From an uncultured Clostridia bacterium (GTDB taxonomy: Bacteria > Bacillota > Clostridia > Christensenellales > Borkfalkiaceae), in contig CANRJR010000020.1 of the NCBI GenBank assembly GCA_947631005.1, positions 1 to 38,679 on the forward strand: 38,679 nucleotides of DNA, in the 5' to 3' direction. Below the pieces are notes generated by a model. That model was not told where the DNA came from and made no database searches. It worked only from the letters and a program-made list of their open reading frames with translations. Both the position numbers and the translations under genes were made by a program. This document shows positions 16,743 to 28,714 of this stretch, piece after piece; position 1 is the first letter of the stretch, and every line of letters starts with the position of its first letter.

Positions 16743-19700
16743 ATGAACTTACCTATCTACAAGTACGGCAAGACCGAGCGCAGAAAGTTCGGGTCGATCA
16801 ACGAAGTCATCGACATCCCCGATCTGGTCGAGATCCAGAAAGAGAGTTACGACACGTTCATCGGCGAGGGGATCTCGGAGATCTTCGAGGACTATTCCCC
16901 GATCACCGACTTCTCCGATCACTTCGAGCTGTACTTCCTCGACCACGAGTTCGGCAAAGCCCCCAAGTACGACGAGAAGGAGTGCCGCAACCGCGACGCG
17001 ACGTACGCCCTCCCTCTCCGCGTCAAGGTGCGCCTCGTGAACAAGGTCAAGGACGAGATCCTCGAACAGGACGTGTTCATGGGCGATTTCCCGCTCATGA
17101 CGGAGAACGGATCTTTCATCATCAACGGCGCGGAGCGCGTCATCGTCTCCCAGCTCGTCCGCTCGCCCGGCGTGAACAACGTCTCCGAAACGGACAAGAC
17201 GGGCAAACAGATGTACGAGACGACGGTCATTCCCAACCGCGGCGCGTGGCTCGAATTCAAGCAGGATTCGGCGGGCGTGCTCTGGGTGAACGTCGACCGC
17301 AGGAGAAAGCTCACCGCGACCGTCTTGCTGCGCGCCCTCGGCTACGGGTCCAACCGCGCGCTCGAAGAACTCTTCGGCGGGGATAAGATGATCGCCGCCA
17401 CCATCGAAAAGGACGAAAAGGACAACCCGCCCATCCGCTCGGAATCGGACGGTCTCATCGCGCTTTACCGCCGTCTGCGTCCCGGGGAAGTTCCCACCGA
17501 GGAATCGGTGCGGCAACATCTGAACAACCTCTTTTTCGATCCCCGCCGCTACGACGTGGTCAAAGTCGGCAGGTATAAATTCAACAAAAAGCTCAACCTT
17601 GCCTACCGTTTGCCGGGCTGCCGCATTGCGGACGACATCTTCCATCCCGAGACGGGCGAATTGCTCGCCTCCAAGGGGGAAACGGTCTCCGAGGAGCAGG
17701 CGCGCGCCATCCAGAACGCGGGCATCGGCGAGGTGTTCGTGCTCGTCAACGATCCCGCCGACGGCGAGATCCGCCACAAGATCATCTCCAACAACACCGT
17801 CGATTTTGCCGCCCTGTCGGACAAGAACCCCAAGGCGTTCGGCTTGCTGAAAACGGTGTATTATCCCAACTTCGTGTTCTCGAAGAAGATCGCCGCCGCG
17901 TGCGAAACGCTCTCCGTCGAGGAGGTCGCCGAGAAATATCTCGACGAGATCAACGCCGTTTACTACACCCGCGAGACGACCCCCGAAGCGGACGAGAAGC
18001 AGGAGGAGAAGAAGAACCGCGAGAAGCGGCGTTTGAACCGCCTCGCCTTCGTCACCGCCTGCAAGGTGTTCCACGAAGTGCTCAACCGCAACGACGGCGA
18101 CGGGAATCCCGACGCGCCCGTCGACCTCGACGCGACCGTCCGCGTCATGGGCGTAACGCCGCAGGAAAAGAAGCTGATGAAGCCGCTTGTGGAAAAACTC
18201 AACCACAAGTGCATCACCGTCGACGACATCGTCGCCGCCGTCTCCACCAACCTCGACCTGCGCTACGGGATCGGCTCGATCGACGAGATCGACCACCTCG
18301 GCAACCGCCGCGTGCGTTCGGTCGGCGAGCTGTTGCAGAACCAGCTTCGCATCGGAATGTCCCGTTTGGAACGCCTCATCAAAGAGCGCATGGCGACTGC
18401 CGATCCCATGGAAGTTACCCCGTCGGGGCTCATCAACGTGCGTCCCATTTCGGCGGTCATCCGCGAGTTCTTCGGCTCGTCCCAGCTCTCGCAGTTCATG
18501 GACCAGACCAACCCCATCGCCGAGCTCACGCACAAGCGCAAGCTGTCCGCGCTCGGTCCGGGCGGCTTGAACCGCGACCGCGCCACCTTCGAAGTCCGCG
18601 ACGTGCACCACTCGCACTACGGGCGCATGTGCCCCATCGAGACCCCCGAAGGTCAGAACATCGGGCTCATCTCCTCGCTCGCGACGTTTTCCAAGGTCAA
18701 CGAATTCGGCTTCATCATGTCGCCGTACAGAAAGGTCGATAAGGAGACGGGGATCGTCACCGATCACGTCGACTATCTCACGGCGGACGAAGAGGACCGC
18801 TATGTCGTCGCGCAGGCGAACGAGCCGCTCGACGAAGAGGGGAGATTCCTCCACCCGCGCGTCGGCTGCCGCTACCGCGAACTCATCACAGAATACCCGC
18901 GCGAGCGCGTGGATTATATGGATGTGAGCCCCAAACAGCTCGTTTCGGTTGCGACCGCGCTCATTCCGTTCCTCGAAAACGACGATACCAACCGCGCCCT
19001 CATGGGCTCGAACATGCAGCGGCAGGCAGTGCCCCTCTTAAAGACGGAGAGTTCCATCGTCGCGACGGGCATCGAAGCCGCGATCGCGCGCGATTCGGGC
19101 GTCATCGTATGCGCCAAGGAGGCGGGCGTTGCGACCGCCGTCTCCTCCGACCGCATCGTCATCCGCGAGGACAGCGGTCTGGAAACCGAATATCATCTCA
19201 AAAAATTCGAACGTTCCAACCAAGGGACGTGCCTCAACCAGCGTCCCATCATCTCCACGGGCGACCGTGTGGAAAAGGGCGAAGTGATCGCAGACGGTCC
19301 TTCCACCAACAACGGCGAACTCGCGCTCGGCAAGAACATCCTCGTCGGCTTCATGGAGTGGGAGGGCTACAACTACGAGGACGCGATCCTCATCTCCGAG
19401 AAGCTCGTGCAGGACGACGTGTTCACCTCCATCCATATCGAGGAGCACGAGACCGAAGCGCGCGACACCAAGCTCGGCGAAGAGGAGATCACCCGCGACA
19501 TTCCCAACGTCGGCGACGACGCGCTCAAAGACCTCGACGAGGACGGCATCGTGCGGATCGGCGCGGAAGTGCAGAGCGGCGATATCCTCGTCGGCAAGGT
19601 CACGCCCAAGGGCGAGACAGAACTCACCCCCGAGGAGCGGCTTCTCCGCGCGATCTTCGGCGAGAAGTCGAGAGAGGTGCGCGACACCTCCCTCCGCGTT

Positions 19701-20795
19701 CCCCACGGGGAGGGCGGCATCGTCGTCGATGTGAAGATCTTCACCCGCGAGAACAAAGACGAACTTTCGCCCGGCGTCAATAAGCTGGTGCGCGTCTACG
19801 TCGCCCAAAAGCGCAAGATACAGGTGGGCGACAAGATGGCGGGCCGCCACGGCAACAAGGGCGTCATTTCCCGCGTTCTGCCGCAGAGCGACATGCCTTT
19901 CCTGCCCGACGGCACGCCCTTGCAGATCTTGCTCAACCCGCTCGGCGTTCCCTCGCGTATGAACATCGGACAGGTGCTCGAAGTGCACCTCGGCTACGTC
20001 TGCCGTCAGCTCGGCTGGAAGATCGCGACCCCCGTCTTTGACGGCGCGACCGAGCAGGACATCGAAAAACTCTTCGAAGAGAACAACCTGTTCAACCCCG
20101 AAGGCAAGGTCGACGGCAAGTTCCAGGTGTTCGACGGGCGCACGGGCGAGCCGTTCGAAAACCGCGTAACCATCGGCATCATGTACATGATCAAGCTCAT
20201 CCACCTCGTGGACGACAAGATCCATGCGCGTTCGATCGGTCCTTACAGTATGGTCACCCAACAGCCGCTCGGCGGCAAGGCGCAGTTCGGCGGACAGCGG
20301 TTCGGCGAAATGGAGGTTTGGGCACTCGAAGCGTACGGCGCGGCGCACATCCTCCAAGAGATCCTCACGGTCAAGTCGGACGATATCGTCGGGCGCGTCA
20401 AGACGTACGAGAGCATCGTAAAGGGCAACAATATTTCCGAACCCGGCATTCCCGAAGCGTTCAAGGTTTTGCTCAAAGAACTGCAATCGCTCGCGCTCGA
20501 CGTCAAGGTGCTCACCGAAAACAACGAGGAGCTCGTCATCCGCGAATTCGAGGACGACGACCGCGAGCCCGACCGCCGCAACGAACCGCAGGCGGAGGAG
20601 CAGGACTTCGACTTCGGCATGGACGAGGAGGAAGAAGAGGACGAGGGCATCGGCTCGATCTTCGACGAACCCGAGGAGGACGAGGACTTCGTGTCCGACG
20701 ACCTCTTCTCGGAGGAGGGCGAAGAGGACGCGGGCGACGACGACTTCGGCTTCGGCGATCTCTTCGGCGACGAGGACGACGGCAAGGACGAATAA
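16743..20795 (+). CDS. rpoB: RNA polymerase beta subunit
   Basis: This is the catalytic beta subunit of RNA polymerase, 1350 residues from the ATG at 16743; AAAGGAG precedes that ATG, whereas an in-frame ATG ten codons earlier lacks one. All core blocks are clear, including the rifampicin pocket G578-L604 ([20 protein letters not shown] and on), [21 protein letters not shown] and the C-terminal [22 protein letters not shown]. Two features stand out: K600 replaces the Arg of E. coli R529 in the rifampicin pocket, and residues about 1268-1350 form an extremely acidic, glycine-dotted tail. A charged, Lys/Glu-rich stretch lies near 415-435. rpoC follows after 18 bases. Confidence 0.98.
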   Translation: MNLPIYKYGKTERRKFGSINEVIDIPDLVEIQKESYDTFIGEGISEIFEDYSPITDFSDHFELYFLDHEFGKAPKYDEKECRNRDATYALPLRVKVRLVNKVKDEILEQDVFMGDFPLMTENGSFIINGAERVIVSQLVRSPGVNNVSETDKTGKQMYETTVIPNRGAWLEFKQDSAGVLWVNVDRRRKLTATVLLRALGYGSNRALEELFGGDKMIAATIEKDEKDNPPIRSESDGLIALYRRLRPGEVPTEESVRQHLNNLFFDPRRYDVVKVGRYKFNKKLNLAYRLPGCRIADDIFHPETGELLASKGETVSEEQARAIQNAGIGEVFVLVNDPADGEIRHKIISNNTVDFAALSDKNPKAFGLLKTVYYPNFVFSKKIAAACETLSVEEVAEKYLDEINAVYYTRETTPEADEKQEEKKNREKRRLNRLAFVTACKVFHEVLNRNDGDGNPDAPVDLDATVRVMGVTPQEKKLMKPLVEKLNHKCITVDDIVAAVSTNLDLRYGIGSIDEIDHLGNRRVRSVGELLQNQLRIGMSRLERLIKERMATADPMEVTPSGLINVRPISAVIREFFGSSQLSQFMDQTNPIAELTHKRKLSALGPGGLNRDRATFEVRDVHHSHYGRMCPIETPEGQNIGLISSLATFSKVNEFGFIMSPYRKVDKETGIVTDHVDYLTADEEDRYVVAQANEPLDEEGRFLHPRVGCRYRELITEYPRERVDYMDVSPKQLVSVATALIPFLENDDTNRALMGSNMQRQAVPLLKTESSIVATGIEAAIARDSGVIVCAKEAGVATAVSSDRIVIREDSGLETEYHLKKFERSNQGTCLNQRPIISTGDRVEKGEVIADGPSTNNGELALGKNILVGFMEWEGYNYEDAILISEKLVQDDVFTSIHIEEHETEARDTKLGEEEITRDIPNVGDDALKDLDEDGIVRIGAEVQSGDILVGKVTPKGETELTPEERLLRAIFGEKSREVRDTSLRVPHGEGGIVVDVKIFTRENKDELSPGVNKLVRVYVAQKRKIQVGDKMAGRHGNKGVISRVLPQSDMPFLPDGTPLQILLNPLGVPSRMNIGQVLEVHLGYVCRQLGWKIATPVFDGATEQDIEKLFEENNLFNPEGKVDGKFQVFDGRTGEPFENRVTIGIMYMIKLIHLVDDKIHARSIGPYSMVTQQPLGGKAQFGGQRFGEMEVWALEAYGAAHILQEILTVKSDDIVGRVKTYESIVKGNNISEPGIPEAFKVLLKELQSLALDVKVLTENNEELVIREFEDDDREPDRRNEPQAEEQDFDFGMDEEEEEDEGIGSIFDEPEEDEDFVSDDLFSEEGEEDAGDDDFGFGDLFGDEDDGKDE

Positions 20796-20813
20796 CGGGG
20801 AGGAAGTGAGTAT

Positions 20814-24584
<3,771 letters not shown>

Positions 24585-24621
24585 TCGCCTGCGCCACGTC
24601 AATAAAATCTGTTTTGCAACG

Positions 24622-24650
24622 AGAGCCCGTTCCCGCAAGGAACGGGCTCT
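24622..24650. terminator. rpoBC terminator hairpin
   Basis: A 12-bp stem AGAGCCCGTTCC/GGAACGGGCTCT with a five-base loop lies 37 bases after rpoC. The stem is identical to that at 3263-3294. Only two T follow, so termination may be partial. Confidence 0.65.
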
Positions 24651-24739
24651 TCCGCATGTTTTCGTTGCGCGCCCTGCGCCGTGCAGGCGCGCTTTCTGCC
24701 ATAAACCGCGATCTATTGTAACATTTTTCCCGAAAACGC

Positions 24740-24768
24740 TTGACGAAACAGCCGCGGTATGATAAAAT
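24740..24768 (+). promoter_or_regulatory. Promoter of the tetR-ABC operon
   Basis: TTGACG, 17 bases, then TAAAAT. Its -10 runs into the palindromic operator. Confidence 0.65.
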
Positions 24769-24795
24769 AACACTTGTTATATAACAGGTGTTATT
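24766..24795. promoter_or_regulatory. TetR operator, 30-bp palindrome
   Basis: AATAACACTTGTTAT meets ATAACAGGTGTTATT, two 15-base halves complementary at 14 positions. It covers the end of the -10, the transcription start and the ribosome binding site, ending two bases before the tetR ATG. A bound dimer would block the promoter: negative autoregulation is the clear reading. Confidence 0.75.
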
Positions 24796-24796
24796 T

Positions 24797-25357
24797 ATGA
24801 TAAAACAAAGGATCACGCGGGAACAGATCCTCGACGCGGCGGCGGAACTCGTGCGGGAAGAGGGGGCGGGCGCGCTCAATGCGCGGGCGGTCGCGCGGAA
24901 GCTGAAATGTTCCACCCAGCCCGTCTATTCCCGTTTCGAAAACATGGACGCATTGCGCGCCGCGCTCTTTGAGGAGGGCAAGGCGCGGTATCGCCGCTTT
25001 ATCGAGCGGTATTCGGGCATGGCGGACTGCGGTTACGAATCGTACGGCTTGGGGTTTGTGCGGTTTGCGCGGGAGGAACGCGGGTTTTACCGCATGTTGT
25101 TTTTAGACGCCGCGCCGCTTGACGTTCCCTTTTTGGAGGAGATCATCGGGGAGATGATGTCGTCGTTCGGCATGACGGAGGAGACGGCGCGGGCGTTCCA
25201 TGCCGACATGTCCGTCTTTTCGGTCGGACTTGCGTCGATGGTCTCGGCGGGGGCGGAGCTCTCCGACGAGGCGGTGCGGGACGCGTTCCGTCGGCAGTTC
25301 TACGCGCTGTACGCGTACTATTTCCCGTCCCGACCCCGCTTTTGGGAGGAAGTATGA
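24797..25357 (+). CDS. TetR-family regulator of the ABC exporter
   Basis: This 186-residue repressor has an N-terminal helix-turn-helix (about 8-52: REQILDAAAELVREEGAGAL, then a recognition helix around STQPVYSRF). The helical ligand and dimer domain of about 130 residues is rich in Phe, Tyr and Met, as in drug-sensing members. The ATG at 24797 is preferred to a GTG at 24788 because that GTG lies inside the operator and has nothing before it; AGGTG at 24786-24790 serves the ATG. The stop overlaps the next start (ATGA). It most likely represses its own operon and is released by a substrate of the transporter. Confidence 0.88.
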   Translation: MIKQRITREQILDAAAELVREEGAGALNARAVARKLKCSTQPVYSRFENMDALRAALFEEGKARYRRFIERYSGMADCGYESYGLGFVRFAREERGFYRMLFLDAAPLDVPFLEEIIGEMMSSFGMTEETARAFHADMSVFSVGLASMVSAGAELSDEAVRDAFRRQFYALYAYYFPSRPRFWEEV

Positions 25358-26256
25358 AGAGCATCGAAATCGAACATCTCAAAAAATATTACGGCGACGT
25401 GAAGGCGGTGGACGACATCTCTTTCTCGGTGGAAGAGGGCGAATTTTTCGCCTTTCTCGGCGTGAACGGGGCGGGCAAGTCCACGACTATTTCGGTGATG
25501 TGCGGCAAAGAGCCGCGCGACGGGGGAGAGGTACGCATCCTCGGCATGCCCGTCGAGGCGCGTCCGAACGCCGTAAAGCGCGCGATCGGCGTGGTGTTTC
25601 AGGATTGCGTGCTCGACCGCGCCTTTACCGTCCGCGAAAATTTGCGCGACCGCGCCGCCCTCTACGGGATCTCGGGCAGAGCGTTCGAGGACAAGCTGCG
25701 CGAGCTCTCCGCGCTCTTCGGGCTCGCCCCCATTCTGAACCGCCGTCTCGGGAAGCTGTCGGGCGGGCAACGGCGGCGGGTGGATATCGCGCGCGCTCTC
25801 GTCCACGATCCCAAGATCCTCATCCTCGACGAGCCGACGACGGGGCTCGACCCGCAGACGCGCAAGAGCGTATGGGAGGCGATCCACGCCCTGCGCCGCG
25901 TCCGCAGGCTCACCGTATTTTTGACGACCCATTACATGGAGGAGGCGGCGGACGCCGACCGCGTCGTCATCCTCGACGGCGGCAAGGTGCTCGCGAACGA
26001 CACCCCGCACAACCTCAAAGCGCGGTACACGGGCGACTTCATCACGCTCTACTGCAGCGAGGAGGCGGTGAGATCGCTCGCCCTGCCCTATACGCGGGCG
26101 GGCGACGGATTCCGCGTCGAAGTGGAGAGCACGGCGCGGGCGACCGAGCTCATCTTGCGCCATCCCGCCGTCTTTTCCGACTATGAGATCGTTAAGGGCG
26201 GCATGGACGACGTGTTCCTCGCCGTAACGGGGAAGAAGATCGGAGGGGAGTTATGA
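25354..26256 (+). CDS. ABC transporter ATPase, DrrA/NodI-like exporter type
   Basis: This is the ATP-hydrolysing subunit of an ABC-2 exporter, 300 residues from the ATG at 25354 (GGGAGGAAGT upstream). Walker A is GVNGAGKST at 36-44, the Q-loop is in VVFQD, the signature LSGGQRRR starts at 135, Walker B ILILDEP is at 155-161 and the H-loop His is H193. The last 80 residues are the extra domain seen in drug-exporter ATPases of the DrrA type. It is coupled by ATGA overlaps to both neighbours. The exported compound is unknown; a drug, peptide or lipid is possible. Confidence 0.93.
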   Translation: MKSIEIEHLKKYYGDVKAVDDISFSVEEGEFFAFLGVNGAGKSTTISVMCGKEPRDGGEVRILGMPVEARPNAVKRAIGVVFQDCVLDRAFTVRENLRDRAALYGISGRAFEDKLRELSALFGLAPILNRRLGKLSGGQRRRVDIARALVHDPKILILDEPTTGLDPQTRKSVWEAIHALRRVRRLTVFLTTHYMEEAADADRVVILDGGKVLANDTPHNLKARYTGDFITLYCSEEAVRSLALPYTRAGDGFRVEVESTARATELILRHPAVFSDYEIVKGGMDDVFLAVTGKKIGGEL

Positions 26257-27158
26257 ACGTATTTTCCGCGCTTCTGCGCCGCAACTGCAAGCTGTTCTTC
26301 CGCGACAAGGGCGTGTTTTTCCCGTCTCTTCTCGCGCCGCTCATCTTGCTCTTTCTGTTCATCGCCTTTTTGGGGGACGTCTACCGCGACAGCATCCGCG
26401 GGGTCGCCGCTTCGTTCGGCTTCACGCTCGCAAGCGGCGCGGTGGAGAGCATCGCGGGCGGCTGGCTGTTCTCGACCCTGCTTTCGGTCTGCGCCGTCAC
26501 AGTCGCCTTCACCGCGAATACCGTCATGGTGCAGGACCGCGTGAACGGACAGGCGGCAGACTTCTCCGTCACGCCCGCGCCCCGCGCCGCCGTCGCGCTC
26601 GCCTACTTCTTCGCGACGTTCCTCGTCACCCTCACCGTCTGCGCCGTCGCGCTCACGGCGGGATTCGTCTATTTAGCGACGGTGGGTTGGGAACTCTCGG
26701 CGGGGGACGTCTTGCTCTCGATCGTCGATACTGCCCTGCTTTCGCTGTTCGGCACGGCACTCTCCTCGGTCGTCTGCCACTTCCTGCATTCGCAGGGCGG
26801 GGTGACGGCGGTGCAGGCGACCGTCTCGGCGGCATACGGCTTCCTCTGCGGCGCGTACATGCCCATGTCCTCGCTCGCCCCGTGGCTCGCCCGCGCGCTC
26901 TCCCTGCTGCCGGGGACGTACGGCACGGCGTTGCTTCACGAGCGGCTGATGGGCGGCGCGATCGACGCGATGCAAACAAGCGGCGCGCCCCAGGCCTTGG
27001 CAGACGCCATGCGCACAGGCTTCGATTGCACCGTCGAGTTTTTCGGAACGGCTGTCCCCGTCTGGGCGGAATACCTCGCCCTCGCGCTCGCCGTCCTTGC
27101 GCTCGTCGCCCTCTATGTCGTCCTGTGCGCCGTCCGCATCCACAAGAAACGTATTTAG
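26253..27158 (+). CDS. ABC-2 type exporter permease
   Basis: This is the membrane subunit paired with the preceding ATPase, 301 residues. It shows about six hydrophobic segments (20-40, 59-77, 105-135, 148-170, 180-200 and 272-293), as in ABC-2 permeases. The N-terminus FSALLRRNCKLFFRDKGVFFPSLL is the amphipathic coupling helix typical of DrrB-like proteins. The CDS starts with ATGA over the ATPase stop, with GGAGGGGAG before it. It is the last gene of the tetR-ABC operon, which ends at a terminator 25 bases downstream. Confidence 0.9.
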   Translation: MNVFSALLRRNCKLFFRDKGVFFPSLLAPLILLFLFIAFLGDVYRDSIRGVAASFGFTLASGAVESIAGGWLFSTLLSVCAVTVAFTANTVMVQDRVNGQAADFSVTPAPRAAVALAYFFATFLVTLTVCAVALTAGFVYLATVGWELSAGDVLLSIVDTALLSLFGTALSSVVCHFLHSQGGVTAVQATVSAAYGFLCGAYMPMSSLAPWLARALSLLPGTYGTALLHERLMGGAIDAMQTSGAPQALADAMRTGFDCTVEFFGTAVPVWAEYLALALAVLALVALYVVLCAVRIHKKRI

Positions 27159-27182
27159 AAAAAAATCGAAATAAATGCTTTT

Positions 27183-27207
27183 ACCCGCTTGACAGCGGGT
27201 ATTTTTT
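27183..27207 (+). terminator. Terminator of the tetR-ABC operon
   Basis: ACCCGCT-TGAC-AGCGGGT followed by ATTTTTT is a compact intrinsic terminator. Its loop and 3' arm also form the TTGACA of the next promoter. Confidence 0.75.
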
Positions 27208-27217
27208 ATGATATTAT
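27189..27217 (+). promoter_or_regulatory. Promoter of the sdpR/sdpI-like pair
   Basis: TTGACA (27189-27194), 17 bases, TATTAT (27212-27217). Transcription would start near 27224, after an ATG at 27222, so the regulator must start at 27252. The decamer TCGAAATAAA occurs on both sides (27166-27175 and 27229-27238), a possible operator pair. Confidence 0.7.
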
Positions 27218-27251
27218 TTAGATGAAAGTCGAAATAAACGGGAGAAGAGGG

Positions 27252-27509
27252 ATGAAAGACGTTTGGGACGCGCTCGCCGACAAGACGCGGCGTGAAATTC
27301 TCGACCTGTTGCGGAAACGCCCGCATACGGCGGGGGAGATCTCCGACCAGTTCGATCTTGCGGCGGCAACGGTGTCTCATCACCTCTCCGTTCTGCGGGA
27401 GAGCGGGCTCGTGAAGAGCGACCGCCGCGCGCAGACCATCATCTATTCCGTCAATTTGGAACTCTTTCGCCGTCTCGTCGCGGGGCTTACGGAGTTCATC
27501 GAAAGTTAA
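27252..27509 (+). CDS. SdpR-like ArsR-family autorepressor
   Basis: This is an 85-residue winged-helix repressor. The start MKDVWDALADKTRREILDLL matches the SdpR branch of ArsR proteins; GGGAGAAGAGGG lies directly before this ATG. The recognition helix is about 38-52 (LAAATVSHHLSVLRE) and the wing is SDRRAQTIIYSVN. No metal-binding Cys is present, in keeping with SdpR rather than metal sensors. It is followed after eight bases by a DUF1648 membrane protein, as sdpR is by sdpI in Bacillus. In that model the membrane partner sequesters the repressor when it binds the toxin. Confidence 0.85.
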   Translation: MKDVWDALADKTRREILDLLRKRPHTAGEISDQFDLAAATVSHHLSVLRESGLVKSDRRAQTIIYSVNLELFRRLVAGLTEFIES

Positions 27510-27517
27510 GGAGCAAT

Positions 27518-28111
27518 ATGAAAGTTTCCGTCTACTATACCGCAATTTCCGTTCTCAACCTGCTCGCCTTTACCGTCGCCGTGGCGTGCCTGCCCGCCGA
27601 AGTACCCATCCATTATGCGCACGGCGTCGTCGACCGTCTCGGCTCGCCGTGGGTCTTTCTCGCCCTGCCCGCCGTCTCCGCCCTGCTCTCGCTCGCCGTT
27701 TGGGCGGTGCGCCTCAAAGGGAAAAAGACGCTTCCCGTTCTTCTCCTTGCGATCGCGGGCGGGTGCTTTTCCGTGCTCGGCTGGATCTTCCTCGGGCTGT
27801 CCGCGCAGAACGCGGCGTTCGGCGATCGGGTGTTTTTCCCGTACGCGGCGGTCACGGCGTTGCCGCTTTCCTATCTCACGCTCGGATGCGGCGTCGGGCT
27901 CGCGCCCATTCTCGCCGAAGAGGATACGCGCTTTTTCGAGATTGCGTTCACCGCGGCGGGCGGGATCGGCGCGGTCGTCTCTTCCGCGCTCATCGCCGTT
28001 CCCCGCCTCGGTTGGGTGGCTCTGCTCGTGTTTTTCGTCCTGCTTCTCGCCGCCGCCGTCGCCGTTTATCTGCGCCTGCGCGCCCTGCGCCGCACCCCTC
28101 CGCAGGATTGA
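27518..28111 (+). CDS. DUF1648 membrane protein, SdpI-like immunity/signalling protein
   Basis: This 197-residue membrane protein has about six hydrophobic segments. The first is followed by LPAEVPIHYAHG.VD..GS, the hallmark of DUF1648, the N-terminal domain of SdpI. In Bacillus SdpI gives immunity to the SdpC toxin and recruits SdpR to the membrane. The second half has helices but no certain SdpI C-terminal motif. AAGGAG precedes the ATG, and pairing with the SdpR-like gene supports the assignment. No sdpC-like toxin or sdpAB genes are in the window, so it may guard against toxins made by other cells, or do something else. Confidence 0.8.
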   Translation: MKVSVYYTAISVLNLLAFTVAVACLPAEVPIHYAHGVVDRLGSPWVFLALPAVSALLSLAVWAVRLKGKKTLPVLLLAIAGGCFSVLGWIFLGLSAQNAAFGDRVFFPYAAVTALPLSYLTLGCGVGLAPILAEEDTRFFEIAFTAAGGIGAVVSSALIAVPRLGWVALLVFFVLLLAAAVAVYLRLRALRRTPPQD

Positions 28112-28146
28112 TCCGCGCATGACATCTTGTGAACTTTATGTTTGAG

Positions 28147-28175
28147 CGAGCCCTGCGCTTTCGGCGCAGGGCTCG
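28147..28175 (+). terminator. Terminator of the sdpR/sdpI-like pair
   Basis: A 12-bp stem CGAGCCCTGCGC with its complement and a five-base loop lies 35 bases after the stop codon. The T-run is weak (TGTCTTGC). Confidence 0.6.
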
Positions 28176-28265
28176 TGTCTTGCTTTCCGTTTTTCTACCC
28201 GTCATTTCCAATTTGTCCTTTTGACCCGTTCCCTAATGTGTTATTTCGAGCGGAGACTTCTAATT

Positions 28266-28346
28266 GTCATTCCGACCCACGTGCTTCCTATATGTCATTT
28301 CGATCCACGTGCTTCCTATATGTCATTTCGACCTATTCTCCAATAT
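28266..28346. repeat. Tandem 28-bp repeats
   Basis: Two 28-bp units (28266-28293 and 28294-28321) begin GTCATTTCGATCCACGTGCT or a two-base variant, and a third diverged unit follows to 28346. They are head-to-tail copies of the mosaic repeat end. There are no unique spacers, so this is not CRISPR. Confidence 0.85.
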
Positions 28347-28399
28347 GTCATTTCGACCGAAGCGGGCAAAGCCCGCGAAGTGGAGAAATCTCCCGCAGT
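28346..28399. repeat. Mosaic repeat, 54-bp unit (copy 2)
   Basis: It matches 5625-5678 at 53 of 54 bases, about 22.7 kb away. It is followed by TTATTATAAGGGAGA, which can fold back on its CTCCC. Confidence 0.85.
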
Positions 28400-28463
28400 C
28401 TTATTATAAGGGAGATGTTTCGACTTCGGCTACGCCTTCGCTACTTCGACGCTTCGCTTCTCT

Positions 28464-28561
28464 TGCCGCCCTTGGTCTACAAGTAGAAGCCGCGGGCGGG
28501 GCGAAATGACAATAAATAAAGCGGGGCGAAATGACAATAAATAAAGCGGGGCGAAATGACA
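28464..28561. repeat. 48-bp mosaic unit running into 25-bp tandem repeats
   Basis: The 48-bp unit (28464-28511) matches 13241-13288 at 47 bases. From 28496 the 25-bp unit starting GCGGGGCGAAATGACAATAA occurs twice and then partly (to 28561). The rest of 28176-28672 is repeat debris with no gene. Confidence 0.85.
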
Positions 28562-28673
28562 GAGAAAGGCAGAGCAAACTGACAAAATCGAAACGCCCGT
28601 CCGATTTCGGGGCGGTTTGTTGCCGTCCGCGTGGTTTTTCTGAAAAAACTTTCTAAAAAATGATACGCTTTTT

Positions 28674-28691
28674 CAAAATTTGTGGTATGAT
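28674..28691 (+). promoter_or_regulatory. Promoter of the HelD-like gene
   Basis: AAAATTTGTGGTATGAT forms an extended -10 (hexamer 28686-28691). No good -35 is seen. The start near 28698 leaves a leader of about 17 nt, just the ribosome binding site. Confidence 0.6.
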
Positions 28692-28714
28692 AGAGGGAAG
28701 CGAGGAGGGCGAGC

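Noticed and set aside
24788..24796. GTG start for the TetR regulator
   Set aside because: It lies inside the operator with no ribosome binding site; the ATG at 24797 has AGGTG before it and matches the usual family N-terminus.
27222..27251. Earlier ATG for the SdpR-like regulator
   Set aside because: It lies at or before the predicted start of transcription and has no ribosome binding site.
28266..28346. Possible CRISPR array
   Set aside because: Units are contiguous with no unique spacers, and there are no cas genes.
28221..28509. Open frames of 60-110 codons in the third repeat cluster
   Set aside because: Their products are translations of the tandem 28-bp and mosaic repeats.
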